A DNA stretch of 64,000 nucleotides from UBA5070 sp035352895 (GCA_035352895.1 DAOPYN010000002.1:106122-170121), one strand, 5' to 3'. Positions 8,074 to 16,748 are shown, counted from the first letter of the stretch. Program-made: numbers and translations. The notes: generated by a model from the sequence alone, not told the origin.

Positions 8074-8948
8074 GCGACCTCCGTGCCGCCCTTCAGGGAG
8101 CAGCGAAGCAACAGACCACCCCACCCCTTACGGGGCACCCCTCCACGGGAGGGGAATTTTTACACCCGTGCGCTCCATTCCCCTCCAGTGGAGGGGTGGA
8201 CGGCAAAGCCGGACGGGGTGGTCTTCGCTCCGCACTAAGCGGCGAAGCCGGACGGGGTGGTGTAGCGTCGCACTCGTGGGTTGCGACTGCTGCTTCCTCG
8301 GATTCAGCCAATCGAACAGGCACAAGGGACACCGCCACGTATCTCTCCCTGCCTTACAACCCCAAGCTCAGAGAGCGAGCGAGGGAATTGCGAAAAGCTG
8401 GGAATCTATCGGAAGTCCTACTCTGGAACCGCCTCAAGAGAGGCCAGCTCATGGGACTCGACTTTGATCGCCAGAAGATCATCGGCGATTTCATCGTGGA
8501 TTTCTTCTGTGCCGATAAGCGAACGGTCGTCGAGGTCGATGGTAGGAGCCATGACGACAAGGTGGAATACGATGCGCAACGAGATGCCTTTTTGATCGGT
8601 CTCGGGTTGAAGGTGATCCATGTTCCCGCCAAGGATGTGATGCGCAACCTTGATGCGGTCATGGAAACGCTGGAGCATGTACTGGCGGCGGGCGTAAGCG
8701 CAGACCACCCCGCCCCTGCGGGGCACCCCTCCAGAGGAGGGGAATTTTTGCACCCGTGCGCTCCATTCCCCTCCCGTGGAGGGGTGGACGGCGAAGCCGG
8801 ACGGGGTGGTCTTCGCTCCGCACTAAGCGGCGAAGCCGGACGGGGTGGTGTAGCACCGCAAGGTGCTACTGCTGCTGTATCAGAGACGGCCGGACGAGGT
8901 AATTCCTTTTTCGCACCAAAAATTGAATCTCGGGGTACGAAGGCATGA
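8070..8948 (+). CDS. DUF559 (Vsr-like fold) endonuclease-domain protein embedded in repeats
   Basis: 292 aa if started at the ATG overlapping the MmeI-like stop (ATGA). Residues about 95-205 are a clear DUF559 domain: YNPKLRERARELRKAGNLSE, LLWNRLKRGQLMGLDFDRQ, IGDFIVDFFCADKRTVVEVDG, HVPAKDVMRNLDAVMETL; the predicted nuclease residues lie in FIVDFFC and VVEVDG. Before and after the domain the frame runs through two copies of a ~155-bp repeat, translated as low-complexity Gly/Pro/Arg tails (GEAGRGGVA). No in-frame ATG lies between the first repeat and the domain, so translation must begin at 8070 or at a non-standard codon. The stop overlaps the DUF1016 start (ATGA). It looks inserted into an older operon. 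Confidence 0.7.
   Translation: MSDLRAALQGAAKQQTTPPLTGHPSTGGEFLHPCAPFPSSGGVDGKAGRGGLRSALSGEAGRGGVASHSWVATAASSDSANRTGTRDTATYLSLPYNPKLRERARELRKAGNLSEVLLWNRLKRGQLMGLDFDRQKIIGDFIVDFFCADKRTVVEVDGRSHDDKVEYDAQRDAFLIGLGLKVIHVPAKDVMRNLDAVMETLEHVLAAGVSADHPAPAGHPSRGGEFLHPCAPFPSRGGVDGEAGRGGLRSALSGEAGRGGVAPQGATAAVSETAGRGNSFFAPKIESRGTKA
8112..8266 (+). repeat. Direct repeat copy 1 (~155 bp) flanking the DUF559 domain
   Basis: Begins CAGACCACCCC and ends GGGGTGGTGTAGC. Contains short internal inverted repeats (CCCCTCC with GGAGGGG, twice) and two GAAGCCGGACGGGGTGGT-like units. It matches copy 2 at 8701-8854 over its whole length with about ten differences, in the same orientation and the same reading frame. 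Palindrome-rich repeats of this kind around DUF559 genes are something I recall from other environmental genomes. Confidence 0.85.
8701..8854 (+). repeat. Direct repeat copy 2 (~154 bp) flanking the DUF559 domain
   Basis: Same sequence organisation as copy 1 (CAGACCACCCC ... GGGGTGGTGTAGC), one base shorter. It follows the DUF559 domain directly and is translated in the same frame as copy 1, giving the protein matching N- and C-terminal tails. Together the copies bracket about 434 bases that hold the nuclease domain. Confidence 0.85.
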
Positions 8949-10111
8949 AGAAACGAACCTCCGATCTCCCTGTTCCCGTCGGCATCACACGCCCCGCCGA
9001 GCCTGCCGAATACGGGACCGTGCTCGCGAACTTGAAATCGCGGATCGTCCAAGCGCACATTTCGGCTTCGCGTGCGGTCAACCGCGAATTGATCGGGCTG
9101 TACTGGGACATCGGACAGATCATCCTCCAAAAGCAGAAGGATGCCGACTGGGGCGATTCGGTCGTGGAACGACTCGCCTCCGACCTGCGCCAAGCCTTCC
9201 CCGACATGAGCGGATTCTCGACAGCCAATATTTGGCGCATGCGTCAGATGTTCCAGACCTTCGGCACTCCCGGATTTCTCGCACAAGTCGCGCGAGAATC
9301 GACTTCCCCGAAGGGGACGGGGAAGAACGCCGAACATCTCGCACAGGCTGCGCGAGAATTGATCACGAGCATCCCTTGGGGCCATCTGGTGCTATTGATG
9401 GGGCGGATCGACGACCCCACCGCCCAGCTTTTCTATCTGCGAGCCGTCGCCCGTTTTGGATGGACACGCAATGTCCTGGCCAACCAGATCAAGGCGGGCG
9501 CCTACCAACGAACCGCTCTCGAAACCAAGACCCACAACTTTCCCGTGGCTCTTCCGGAGCATCTGGCCGAACAGGCCGACGAGATGATGAAAAGCCGGTA
9601 CAACCTGGAATTCGTGGGACTGGCGAAGGCGATCAAGGAGCGCGAACTCGAAGACCGACTTGTCAGCAACCTGCAGCGCTTCCTGTTGGAACTGGGGTAC
9701 GGCTTCTGCTTCGTGGGGAGGCAGCACAAGCTGGTCTTGGGACGCAAGGAGTACTTCGTCGACCTGCTGTTCTACCACCGGCACCTGAAGGCGTTGGTCG
9801 CCTTCGAGCTGAAGGTCGGCGCCTTCGAGCCCGAGCACGCGGGCCAGTTGGACTTCTACCTGAACCTGCTGAACGAGAAGGAGCGCGGGGAAGGCGACCA
9901 GCCATCGATCGGCATCATCCTGTGCGCCGAGAAGGACGACATCGAGGTGGAGTTCGCGCTGAAAAGCAAGACCAACCCGATCGGAGTCGCCGAGTACCAA
10001 CTCAGTCCGAAATTGCCAGCCGGGTTCAAAGGCAGGCTGCCCACCGCGTCCCAGCTTGCGTCCGTCGTGCGGCAGACGTTGGATGCCAAGCCGCGAGGCA
10101 AGAAGACATGA
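8945..10111 (+). CDS. DUF1016 (YhcG-like) PD-(D/E)XK nuclease-domain protein
   Basis: 388 aa. N-terminal half: helical DUF1016 N-domain (IVQAHISASRAVNRELIGLYWDIGQIILQKQ, FSTANIWRMRQMF). C-terminal half: nuclease domain with the signature GRKEYFVDLLFYHRHLKALVAFELKVG, supplying the Asp and the E-x-K, then FYLNLLNE and IGIILCAEKDD. An unusual ~20-residue insert (VARESTSPKGTGKNAEHLAQAAREL region, about residues 111-140) is encoded by palindromic DNA. The ATG overlaps the stop of the DUF559 frame, and its end (AKPRGKKT) copies the end of the MmeI-like protein (AKPRGKKA). DUF1016 proteins often accompany restriction-modification loci; a DNA-cleaving defence role is inferred. Confidence 0.85.
   Translation: MKKRTSDLPVPVGITRPAEPAEYGTVLANLKSRIVQAHISASRAVNRELIGLYWDIGQIILQKQKDADWGDSVVERLASDLRQAFPDMSGFSTANIWRMRQMFQTFGTPGFLAQVARESTSPKGTGKNAEHLAQAARELITSIPWGHLVLLMGRIDDPTAQLFYLRAVARFGWTRNVLANQIKAGAYQRTALETKTHNFPVALPEHLAEQADEMMKSRYNLEFVGLAKAIKERELEDRLVSNLQRFLLELGYGFCFVGRQHKLVLGRKEYFVDLLFYHRHLKALVAFELKVGAFEPEHAGQLDFYLNLLNEKERGEGDQPSIGIILCAEKDDIEVEFALKSKTNPIGVAEYQLSPKLPAGFKGRLPTASQLASVVRQTLDAKPRGKKT
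9278..9362 (+). repeat. In-frame palindromic insert within the DUF1016 gene
   Basis: Two 25-base near-copies (9278-9302 and 9338-9362, exactly 60 bases apart) each contain inverted arms TCTCGC/GCGAGA. Between them lies another inverted repeat, TTCCCCG with CGGGGAA. The block keeps the reading frame and adds about 20 residues not expected from the DUF1016 family. Confidence 0.65.
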
Positions 10112-10217
10112 GTCGCCAGGTTCCAGCTGTTTCCATTTTGGAAAGAACTGCCCCAGCGAGGAACTGTTTCCAGAATGGAAATGGTTCGGCGTTCACCTGC
10201 GGAAAAGGCTCCACCGC
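10112..10217 (+). promoter_or_regulatory. Twin 15-bp palindromes between DUF1016 and helicase genes
   Basis: Two perfect palindromes TTTCCA-N3-TGGAAA occur at 10130-10144 and 10167-10181, centres 37 bases apart, each preceded by CTG. This looks like a pair of operator half-turn sites or a small repeat. The stretch is also spanned by a 37-codon frame (10108-10221) overlapping both neighbours by ATGA; that frame has no recognisable domain and may simply be read-through sequence. A related CTGTTTCCAGA lies just ahead of the operon start at 6737. Confidence 0.5.
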
Positions 10218-12305
10218 ATGACCGACTCCAGCAAGACCACCGCCGTCCCGTCCGTCTCCATGGCCTACGCCGCCGACGGGCGTTCCACCAAGGCCAACGA
10301 GTTCGGGATGCGCCCCATGCAGGAGCGCGTGTACGAACGCCGCGGCGAACCGTACCTGCTCATCAAGTCGCCGCCGGCATCGGGCAAGAGCCGCGCCCTC
10401 ATGTTCGTCGCCTTGGACAAGCTCCGCAACCAGGGGCGCAAGCAGGCGATCATCGTGGTTCCCGAACGATCCATCGGGTCGAGCTTCCACGACGAGCCTC
10501 TGACAAGATTCGGCTTCTGGGCCGACTGGACCGTGGAGCCGCGCTGGAACCTGTGCGACGCCCCCGGCGAGGACGGCGGCAAGGTCAACTCGGTCAAGGC
10601 ATTCCTGGAGAGCGACAGTTTGGTCCTGGTCTGCACCCACGCGACCTTCCGCTTCGCCGTGGACCGCTTCGGGATCGAGGCCTTCGACGACCGCCTGATC
10701 GCCGTCGACGAGTTCCACCACGTCTCGGCCGACACCGAAAGCATCCTGGGCAACCATCTAGTCGGGCTCATCGAACGCGGCCGGGTCCACATCGTGGCCA
10801 TGACCGGTTCCTATTTCCGCGGCGATGCCGTGCCCGTGCTGGCGCCGGAGCACGAGGCGAAGTTCGAGACCGTCACGTACACCTACTACGAGCAGCTCAA
10901 CGGCTACACGTACCTCAAACGGCTCGATCTGGGCTACTACTTCTATTCCGGCCCCTGGACCGACGCCATCCTCAAGGTGTTGGATCCTTCGCTCAAGACC
11001 ATCGTCCACATCCCCTCTGTCAATTCCCGCGAAAGCACCGGCGACAAGATCAAGGAAGTGGGTCACATCCTTTCGGAGCTGGGCGAATGGCAGGGCGTCG
11101 ATCCCGCCACGGGTTTCCAACTCGTGAAGACCGCCGACGGCCGCGTGCTCAAGGTCGCCGACCTGGTGGACGACGAGGCCTCCAAGCGCGACAAGGTCTC
11201 GGCATCCCTCAAGGATCCGCTCCACAAGGACGATCGCGACCATGTCGACATCATCATCGCCCTGGGGATGGCCAAGGAAGGATTCGATTGGATCTGGTGC
11301 GAGCACGCCCTCACGGTGGGGTACCGCTCCAGCCTGACGGAGATCGTCCAGATCATCGGGCGCGCCACCCGCGACGCGCGGGGGAAAACATCCGCCCGCT
11401 TCACAAACCTGATCGCCGAGCCCGACGCCTCGCAACAGTTGGTGATCGAAGCCGTGAACGACACGCTCAAGGCCATCGCGGCGAGTCTGCTCATGGAACA
11501 GGTGCTGGCGCCGCGCTTCGAGTTCAGGGCCAAGCAGCCCCAGAGCGGCCCGGTGGAAGGCTTCGATTACGGCGACGGGGGCTACAAGCCGGACAAGTGC
11601 AACGTGGGTTTCAATCCCGCGACGGGGAAGTTCCAGATCGAGATCAAGGGACTCGCCGAGCCCAAGAGCCCCGAGGCGGCGCGTATCTGCCGCGAGGACC
11701 TGAACGAAGTCATCGCCACCTTCGTGCAGGACAAGACCTCGCTGGAGCGCGGCCTGTTCGATTCCGAACTGGTCCCCGAGGAACTGACGCAGATCCGCAT
11801 GGGCAAGATCGTCCAGCAGCGTTTTCCCGAACTGGATGTCCACGACCAGGAGGCCGTGCGCCAGCACGCCATCGCGGCGCTCAACATCACGCAACAGGCC
11901 AAGAAGCTCGTGCTGGGCGGCACGGAAGGGGCCACCCTCGACGCGAGCGAGCCATCCCTGAACACGGCGCTGATCGACGGCGTCCGCAAGTTCGCCGACG
12001 TGCGCGAGCTGGACATCGACATGATCGACCGCGTGAATCCGTTCGAGGAAGCCTACGCCATCCTGTCCAAGGCCATGACCGAAGAAAGCCTGCAGCAGGT
12101 GGCCGCGGTCATCTCGGCCAAGAAGGCCCCCATCGATCCCGACGAAGCCAAGGAACTAGCGCGCCGTGCCGTGATGTTCAAGAAAGACCGAGAGCGTCTG
12201 CCTTCGGCGACCTCTTCCGATCCGTGGGAGCGCCGGATGGCCGAAGGGGCCACCGCGTACATGCGCTTCAAGGCCGAAGGCCGCTACGAGCAGGGAGCGA
12301 AATGA
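10218..12305 (+). CDS. DEAD/DEAH-box (ResIII-type SF2) helicase
   Basis: 695 aa. SF2 helicase motifs in order: Q-like region MRPMQERVYERR, motif I SPPASGKSRA (about residues 52-60), motif II VDEFHH, motif III MTGSYF, and motif VI QIIGRATRDARG, with TVGYRSSLTE just before. The C-terminal ~280 residues have no recognised domain. Start ATG at 10218 overlaps the preceding frame by ATGA; the stop overlaps the GIY-YIG gene the same way. In related operons an MmeI-type methyltransferase is followed by this helicase and a GIY-YIG protein, so it probably translocates DNA for a restriction-like system. ATP-dependent action is inferred from the motifs. Confidence 0.85.
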   Translation: MTDSSKTTAVPSVSMAYAADGRSTKANEFGMRPMQERVYERRGEPYLLIKSPPASGKSRALMFVALDKLRNQGRKQAIIVVPERSIGSSFHDEPLTRFGFWADWTVEPRWNLCDAPGEDGGKVNSVKAFLESDSLVLVCTHATFRFAVDRFGIEAFDDRLIAVDEFHHVSADTESILGNHLVGLIERGRVHIVAMTGSYFRGDAVPVLAPEHEAKFETVTYTYYEQLNGYTYLKRLDLGYYFYSGPWTDAILKVLDPSLKTIVHIPSVNSRESTGDKIKEVGHILSELGEWQGVDPATGFQLVKTADGRVLKVADLVDDEASKRDKVSASLKDPLHKDDRDHVDIIIALGMAKEGFDWIWCEHALTVGYRSSLTEIVQIIGRATRDARGKTSARFTNLIAEPDASQQLVIEAVNDTLKAIAASLLMEQVLAPRFEFRAKQPQSGPVEGFDYGDGGYKPDKCNVGFNPATGKFQIEIKGLAEPKSPEAARICREDLNEVIATFVQDKTSLERGLFDSELVPEELTQIRMGKIVQQRFPELDVHDQEAVRQHAIAALNITQQAKKLVLGGTEGATLDASEPSLNTALIDGVRKFADVRELDIDMIDRVNPFEEAYAILSKAMTEESLQQVAAVISAKKAPIDPDEAKELARRAVMFKKDRERLPSATSSDPWERRMAEGATAYMRFKAEGRYEQGAK

Positions 12306-13543
12306 TCGATTTCGACGACGACACCCTCGCCGCCGAATTGGCGGATTTCGCGCCACCCGAGAAGAAGGGCGGGCGTTCCGCGCGAGAAGAACGCATCATC
12401 GCGGGCTTCGAAGAAATCCAGAAATTCGTGGAGACCCACAAGCGTGTGCCGCAGCACGGCGAATCGGGCGACATCTTCGAACGCCTCTATGCCGTGCGCC
12501 TGGACCGCCTGCGCGCCCTGGAAGAGTGCCGCACCCTGCTGGCTCCGCTGGACGCGCAAGGTTTGCTGAACGGGGAATACGCCCCGTCGCCGGACGAACT
12601 GGACGACGACGAACTGATGGCAGAACTGGTAGGAATCGACCAGACCGGACCTCTGACCGAACTGAAGCACGTGCGCTCCCGCGCCGAGATCCAGACCGCC
12701 GAGGAGATCGCCAACCGCGAAAAGTGCGAGGACTTCGAGACATTCAAGCCCGTTTTCGAACAGGTCCGCAAGGACCTCAAGACCGGCATCCGACATGCGG
12801 TGCGGTTTGGCGGCAAGGAAATGGCGGGAGATGGCCAGACATTCGGCGCCCGAAAGGATCTGATCGACAACAAGAGCGCCTTGATCTCGCAAGGTGATGT
12901 TTTCATCCTGGAAGGTCAGATCGTTTTCGTGGCGGAGGTCGGAGAAGTCACCCGCACACCCAATGGCGAACAGAATGGACGCCTCAGGACCATCTACGAC
13001 AATGGCACACAGAGCAACATTCTCATCCGATCCCTCCAACGCGCCCTCTACAAGGACGAGACGGGTCGCCGCGTGGTCAAACCCGATCTGGGACCGCTCT
13101 TCCTGGAAGCCCGCGAAGAAGGTGATGTCGAAAGCGGCACGATCTACGTGCTGCGCAGCAAGTCAACCCATCCCTTCGTGTCCGCGCACCGGGAGCTGAT
13201 CCACAAGATCGGCGTGACCGGAGGCAAGGTCGAAACCCGCATCGCAAGTGCCGTCAACGATTCCACCTATTTGCTGGCCGAAGTCGAGATCGTGGCCACC
13301 TATGCGCTCGTGGACATCGATCGCACCAAGCTGGAAAACCTGCTGCACCGCATCTTCGCACCGGCCAAGATCGAGATCGAGATCGAAGACCGTTTCGGGC
13401 GTCTTGTCAAAGCTCGCGAGTGGTTCCTGGTGCCCCTCCAGGTGATCGACGAGGCGATCCGGTGCATTCGCGACGGATCGATCACCGGGAAGATCTACAA
13501 CCCCCGGGAAGCCCGCCTGGAGGCGCCCCCCGAAAATTCCTGA
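12302..13543 (+). CDS. GIY-YIG (T5orf172/Mug113-like) nuclease-domain protein
   Basis: 413 aa. The N-terminal two-thirds is charged and mainly helical (MIDFDDDTLAAELADF, KHVRSRAEIQTAEEIA) with no known domain. The C-terminal domain reads GTIYVLRSKSTHP, HKIGVTGGKVETRIASA, then LLAEVEIVATY and LENLLHRIFAP with EWFLVPLQVIDEAI at the end, the T5orf172-type variant of the GIY-YIG fold. Last gene of the operon; ATGA overlap with the helicase. It converges with the S9 peptidase gene, whose end is only 5 bases away, so no separate terminator fits between them. Confidence 0.8.
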   Translation: MIDFDDDTLAAELADFAPPEKKGGRSAREERIIAGFEEIQKFVETHKRVPQHGESGDIFERLYAVRLDRLRALEECRTLLAPLDAQGLLNGEYAPSPDELDDDELMAELVGIDQTGPLTELKHVRSRAEIQTAEEIANREKCEDFETFKPVFEQVRKDLKTGIRHAVRFGGKEMAGDGQTFGARKDLIDNKSALISQGDVFILEGQIVFVAEVGEVTRTPNGEQNGRLRTIYDNGTQSNILIRSLQRALYKDETGRRVVKPDLGPLFLEAREEGDVESGTIYVLRSKSTHPFVSAHRELIHKIGVTGGKVETRIASAVNDSTYLLAEVEIVATYALVDIDRTKLENLLHRIFAPAKIEIEIEDRFGRLVKAREWFLVPLQVIDEAIRCIRDGSITGKIYNPREARLEAPPENS

Positions 13544-13548
13544 CCCCC

Positions 13549-16020
13549 TCACCGCCCCTTCACGTACCGATCGAACCAGTCCAGCTGTTCGCGCAGCACG
13601 TGTTCGTTGGATTCCATGGCCCGGTAGCCGTGGGCTTCCAACGGCAGCATCACCAGCCGGGCGGTGCCGCCGTTGCCGCGGATCGCCTGGTAGAGGTGTT
13701 CGGATTGGATGGGCAGGGTGCCGGGATTGGCGTCGGCCTCGCCGTGGATCAGAAGGAGGGGGTCGCGAATGGAATCGGCCGCAAACAGCGGTGAAACCTG
13801 GGTGTACACCTGGGGCGCCTGCCAGAGGGTGCGCTCCTCGCGCTGGAACCCGAAGGCCGTGAGGGTCTTGTTGTAGCCGCCGCTGCGGGCGATCCCGGCC
13901 TTGAACAGGCGGCTGTGGGCCAGGAGGTTCGCCACCATCAGGCCGCCGTGGCTGTGGCCCATCACCCCCACCCGACGCGTGTCCACCGCGCCGGTACGGT
14001 CGGCCGCGGCCAATGCGGCCCGCGCGTCGGACAGGATCTGCTCGAGGTAGGTGTCGTACATGCGCCGGGCGTTCCCCACCACCGGCATCTGGACCTCGTC
14101 CATCACGGCGTATCCGGCAAGCAGGAAGTAGAGCTGGCTGGAGCGACCCAGCCTGGCGAAGCGACGGGTGGAACCGGCCACCTGGCCCGCGGTCCGCGCT
14201 TCCGTGTAGTCCAGCGGATAGGCGTTCATCACCGCGGGCAGTTTCCGTCCTTCCTGGTATCCCGGAGGCAGATGCAGCTTGAAGGAAAGCTCCAGGCCGT
14301 CGTCGCGCTTGTAGGTGACCAGGCGCTTCTCCACTTGGCGCAGGATGGGGGTGGGATCCTCGGTGCGCGTGAGCCGGATGGTGTCGGAGGTCCAATCCGC
14401 TTCTCCCGGCGAGGCGGCCATGGGCTTTCCCAAAGATCGCGCGAAGAAGTCGGGAGGATCCCGGAGCGATTCGCGCCGCGTCAAAAAGCGTCTACCGGGA
14501 AGATCCAGGATCGCGAAGGGGTACTCGTAGCTCGCCGTGTCGCAACGGAACAGGCGCTTGGCCTTTAGGGTGCCCAGATCCAGCATGTCCAGGAAAGGGC
14601 GATCGCCTCGCGGCGTGGATCCCAGGCCGCGCAGGAACAGGTGGTCGCCGTCCTGCAGAAGCACCGAGGTGCCGTCCGGTCGCACCTGCATCAGGGGCAA
14701 GCCGGGATCCGCATAGCGTTCGTCGGAGCTGATGTCGCGGATCAGGCGCGGTTTGGCGGGGCGGTCGGCGTTGTGGATCCAGGAGCGGGTCCAGTGGCGG
14801 ATGGGATCGAACTCCACCACCAGAATCCCCCCGTCCTTGGCGAAGAAGTCCAGGCTCCACAGGCGGTGCTCGGTGCTCGCGAACGCGCGGGGCTTGGCGG
14901 AAAAAGGGAACTCCCAGGCCATCAGCCGGTCGCGGCGCGGCACCTTCACCCCCAGGTCTCCCCCGTCCAGGGCTTCCGTCCAGACCAGCGTGGCCGGCGC
15001 GGTGGGACGCCAGCGCACGTCGCGCGGCCCCGAGGGCACGCCGCCGATGGGAACGGATTCCGCCATGGGCAGATCCACCACCTGGCGGACCATGGCCCCC
15101 TTGCGATCGCGGACCTCGATGCGTCGCGGGAAGCGATCCCAGGCGGTCGCGTGGGAGAAGGGGCGATGGACCACCTCGGCGAGCACCAGGGAGCCGTCGG
15201 GCGACACGGAAAGATCCGCGTACAGATCCGGCCGCCCCCAGAGCGTGACATTTCCTGTCGCGAAATCCACCAGCTTGGGCTGGGCCAGGGCGAAGTATTC
15301 GAAGGCCTTTTCGTCGGCGGGAGTCCGCAGGACGCTCATGGCCTCGTAGGTGCTGCTGGCGCTCCCTTCGCCGGAGGTTTCCTGCACCCCCGGCCCCACG
15401 GGAGGTCCATCGGTGGCGGGTGGTTCGCCCTGCGAATCCGCAACGGCCTTCACCAGCAGGGTCTTCTGGTCGGGCATCCACAGGATAGCATCTCCCAGCA
15501 TGCGGTTGAGGGCCACACCCTCCACGCGCCGCACCTTGGCGCTTCCCATCTCGCCCAACCACAGCTCGATGGACCGCTCGGCGATGCGGGCGAAGGCGTA
15601 GCGTCTGCCATCGGCGCTCCACACGGGCGATCCCACCTTGGCCGGCACCGGAAGGTCCACCGCGGTCGTCTTTCCGGAAGCAAGATCCAACTGGGTGTAG
15701 CCGCTCCAGTAGGTCTCGCCGTTCTGGTAGACTTCCCCGATACTCCGGTTGCGCGGGGCCACCCGCGTTCCCGCCAGGGAAAGCCAGGGTTGGGCGAGCT
15801 CGGCGATGGGCGGAAAGCGCACCGGGGTCATCAGCATCATCGCGTTGTTTGCCGGTGAGAGGCTCCCATCCGGAGGCTCCGGGGCGTGCAGCACCTCCAG
15901 CATCTCGCGCGGAGGCTTGCGGTACCCCACCTCCTCGACTGCCCAGGCGACCTGGGCCCCCAGGAAGGTACCCATGAGGATCGCCGAGAACTTCGCGGAC
16001 AACGGGGACAGAGGTCGCAT
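13549..16020 (-). CDS. S9 family (S9D-type) prolyl-oligopeptidase-like peptidase
   Basis: 823 aa, secreted: signal MRPLSPLSAKFSAILMGTFL...AWA. A beta-propeller-like N-terminal region (WSADGRRYAFARI, SVSPDGSLVLAEV) precedes an alpha/beta-hydrolase domain with catalytic Ser in GHSHGGLMVAN, Asp in IHGEADANPG and His in EAHGYRAMES. The stretch GIARSGGYNKTLTAFGFQREERTLW is typical of the glutamyl-endopeptidase-like S9D group. The ATG at 16020 is chosen because AAGAAGG lies nine bases upstream; the longer frame from 16059 lacks such a site. Single gene, convergent with the defence operon. Confidence 0.85.
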   Translation of the reverse strand: MRPLSPLSAKFSAILMGTFLGAQVAWAVEEVGYRKPPREMLEVLHAPEPPDGSLSPANNAMMLMTPVRFPPIAELAQPWLSLAGTRVAPRNRSIGEVYQNGETYWSGYTQLDLASGKTTAVDLPVPAKVGSPVWSADGRRYAFARIAERSIELWLGEMGSAKVRRVEGVALNRMLGDAILWMPDQKTLLVKAVADSQGEPPATDGPPVGPGVQETSGEGSASSTYEAMSVLRTPADEKAFEYFALAQPKLVDFATGNVTLWGRPDLYADLSVSPDGSLVLAEVVHRPFSHATAWDRFPRRIEVRDRKGAMVRQVVDLPMAESVPIGGVPSGPRDVRWRPTAPATLVWTEALDGGDLGVKVPRRDRLMAWEFPFSAKPRAFASTEHRLWSLDFFAKDGGILVVEFDPIRHWTRSWIHNADRPAKPRLIRDISSDERYADPGLPLMQVRPDGTSVLLQDGDHLFLRGLGSTPRGDRPFLDMLDLGTLKAKRLFRCDTASYEYPFAILDLPGRRFLTRRESLRDPPDFFARSLGKPMAASPGEADWTSDTIRLTRTEDPTPILRQVEKRLVTYKRDDGLELSFKLHLPPGYQEGRKLPAVMNAYPLDYTEARTAGQVAGSTRRFARLGRSSQLYFLLAGYAVMDEVQMPVVGNARRMYDTYLEQILSDARAALAAADRTGAVDTRRVGVMGHSHGGLMVANLLAHSRLFKAGIARSGGYNKTLTAFGFQREERTLWQAPQVYTQVSPLFAADSIRDPLLLIHGEADANPGTLPIQSEHLYQAIRGNGGTARLVMLPLEAHGYRAMESNEHVLREQLDWFDRYVKGR

Positions 16021-16244
16021 GCCAGGAGCCTTCTTTGGTTTATCCGCCCGCCCGCGCAAATGGGGAGGATCGCTGTGGCCAATCTAGTCGCGGAGGCACC
16101 GGGTGCCGTGACACCTGTTCCACCGCATCGCCCCACACCCAGCGCCCCACACCGGGGCCAAAATCATCGTTTCTCGATAATTCCATGTTGTTTTTCGCGG
16201 AATTCGGCGTATCTTCTGGAGGTCAACCCAAGGATCGTGCACCT

Positions 16245-16748
16245 ATGCGCTATTTCGGCGAATCCTCCCTTTCTTCGGTCCTCCACCGACTGCTCCCGTT
16301 CGCTTCGGTGGGCGTCTTCCTGGTGTGGCTGGTCTTCACCGTCCTCTTGTCCCTGGCCCTGTTCCCCTGTTCGTGGGGCGATCCCGTCACGCGGGGAATC
16401 GCGGAATGCTCGCGCTCGGCCGAAGCCCTTTCCGATCCCGATTGGGCCAATCTTGTCGCCATGCCCGCCTACGTGCGGGCCCTGGTGCTCCCCTATTTCG
16501 CCCTGGTGGTGTTCCTGCTGCTGGCCATCCTCCACAAGACGCGCAAGCTCTTCGGGAACTTCCGCGAAAACCGGGTCTTCCTTCCGGAAAATTCCACCAA
16601 CCTGCGTTCCATCCTCTTCCTCCTGATCCCCTTCTCCGTCCTCACGGCCAACTTCCCGAGCCTCCTCGTGAGTCTCATCCTCCTTCTGGTGGCGGAGATC
16701 CTCCGCTCCGGCTCCGTGCTCCAGGAAGAGCACGACATGACGGTCTGA
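16245..16748 (+). CDS. DUF2975 domain membrane protein
   Basis: 167 aa. Four hydrophobic segments (ASVGVFLVWLVFTVLLSLAL, ALVLPYFALVVFLLLAI, ILFLLIPFSVLTAN, SLLVSLILLLVAEIL), with KLFGNFRENRVFLPEN between the second and third. This four-span layout followed at once by a small YozG-like regulator is the classical DUF2975 pair. Function is unknown; the pairing suggests a membrane sensor or an autoregulated membrane protein. Confidence 0.8.
   Translation: MRYFGESSLSSVLHRLLPFASVGVFLVWLVFTVLLSLALFPCSWGDPVTRGIAECSRSAEALSDPDWANLVAMPAYVRALVLPYFALVVFLLLAILHKTRKLFGNFRENRVFLPENSTNLRSILFLLIPFSVLTANFPSLLVSLILLLVAEILRSGSVLQEEHDMTV

Noticed and set aside
8112..8854. Repeats at 8112 and 8701 as a CRISPR array
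   Set aside because: Only two 155-bp copies with a gene between them; no short regular repeats or spacers.
10108..10221. 37-aa protein between DUF1016 and helicase
   Set aside because: It overlaps both neighbours by ATGA but has no domain, and its sequence is dominated by the two palindromes; not counted as a gene.
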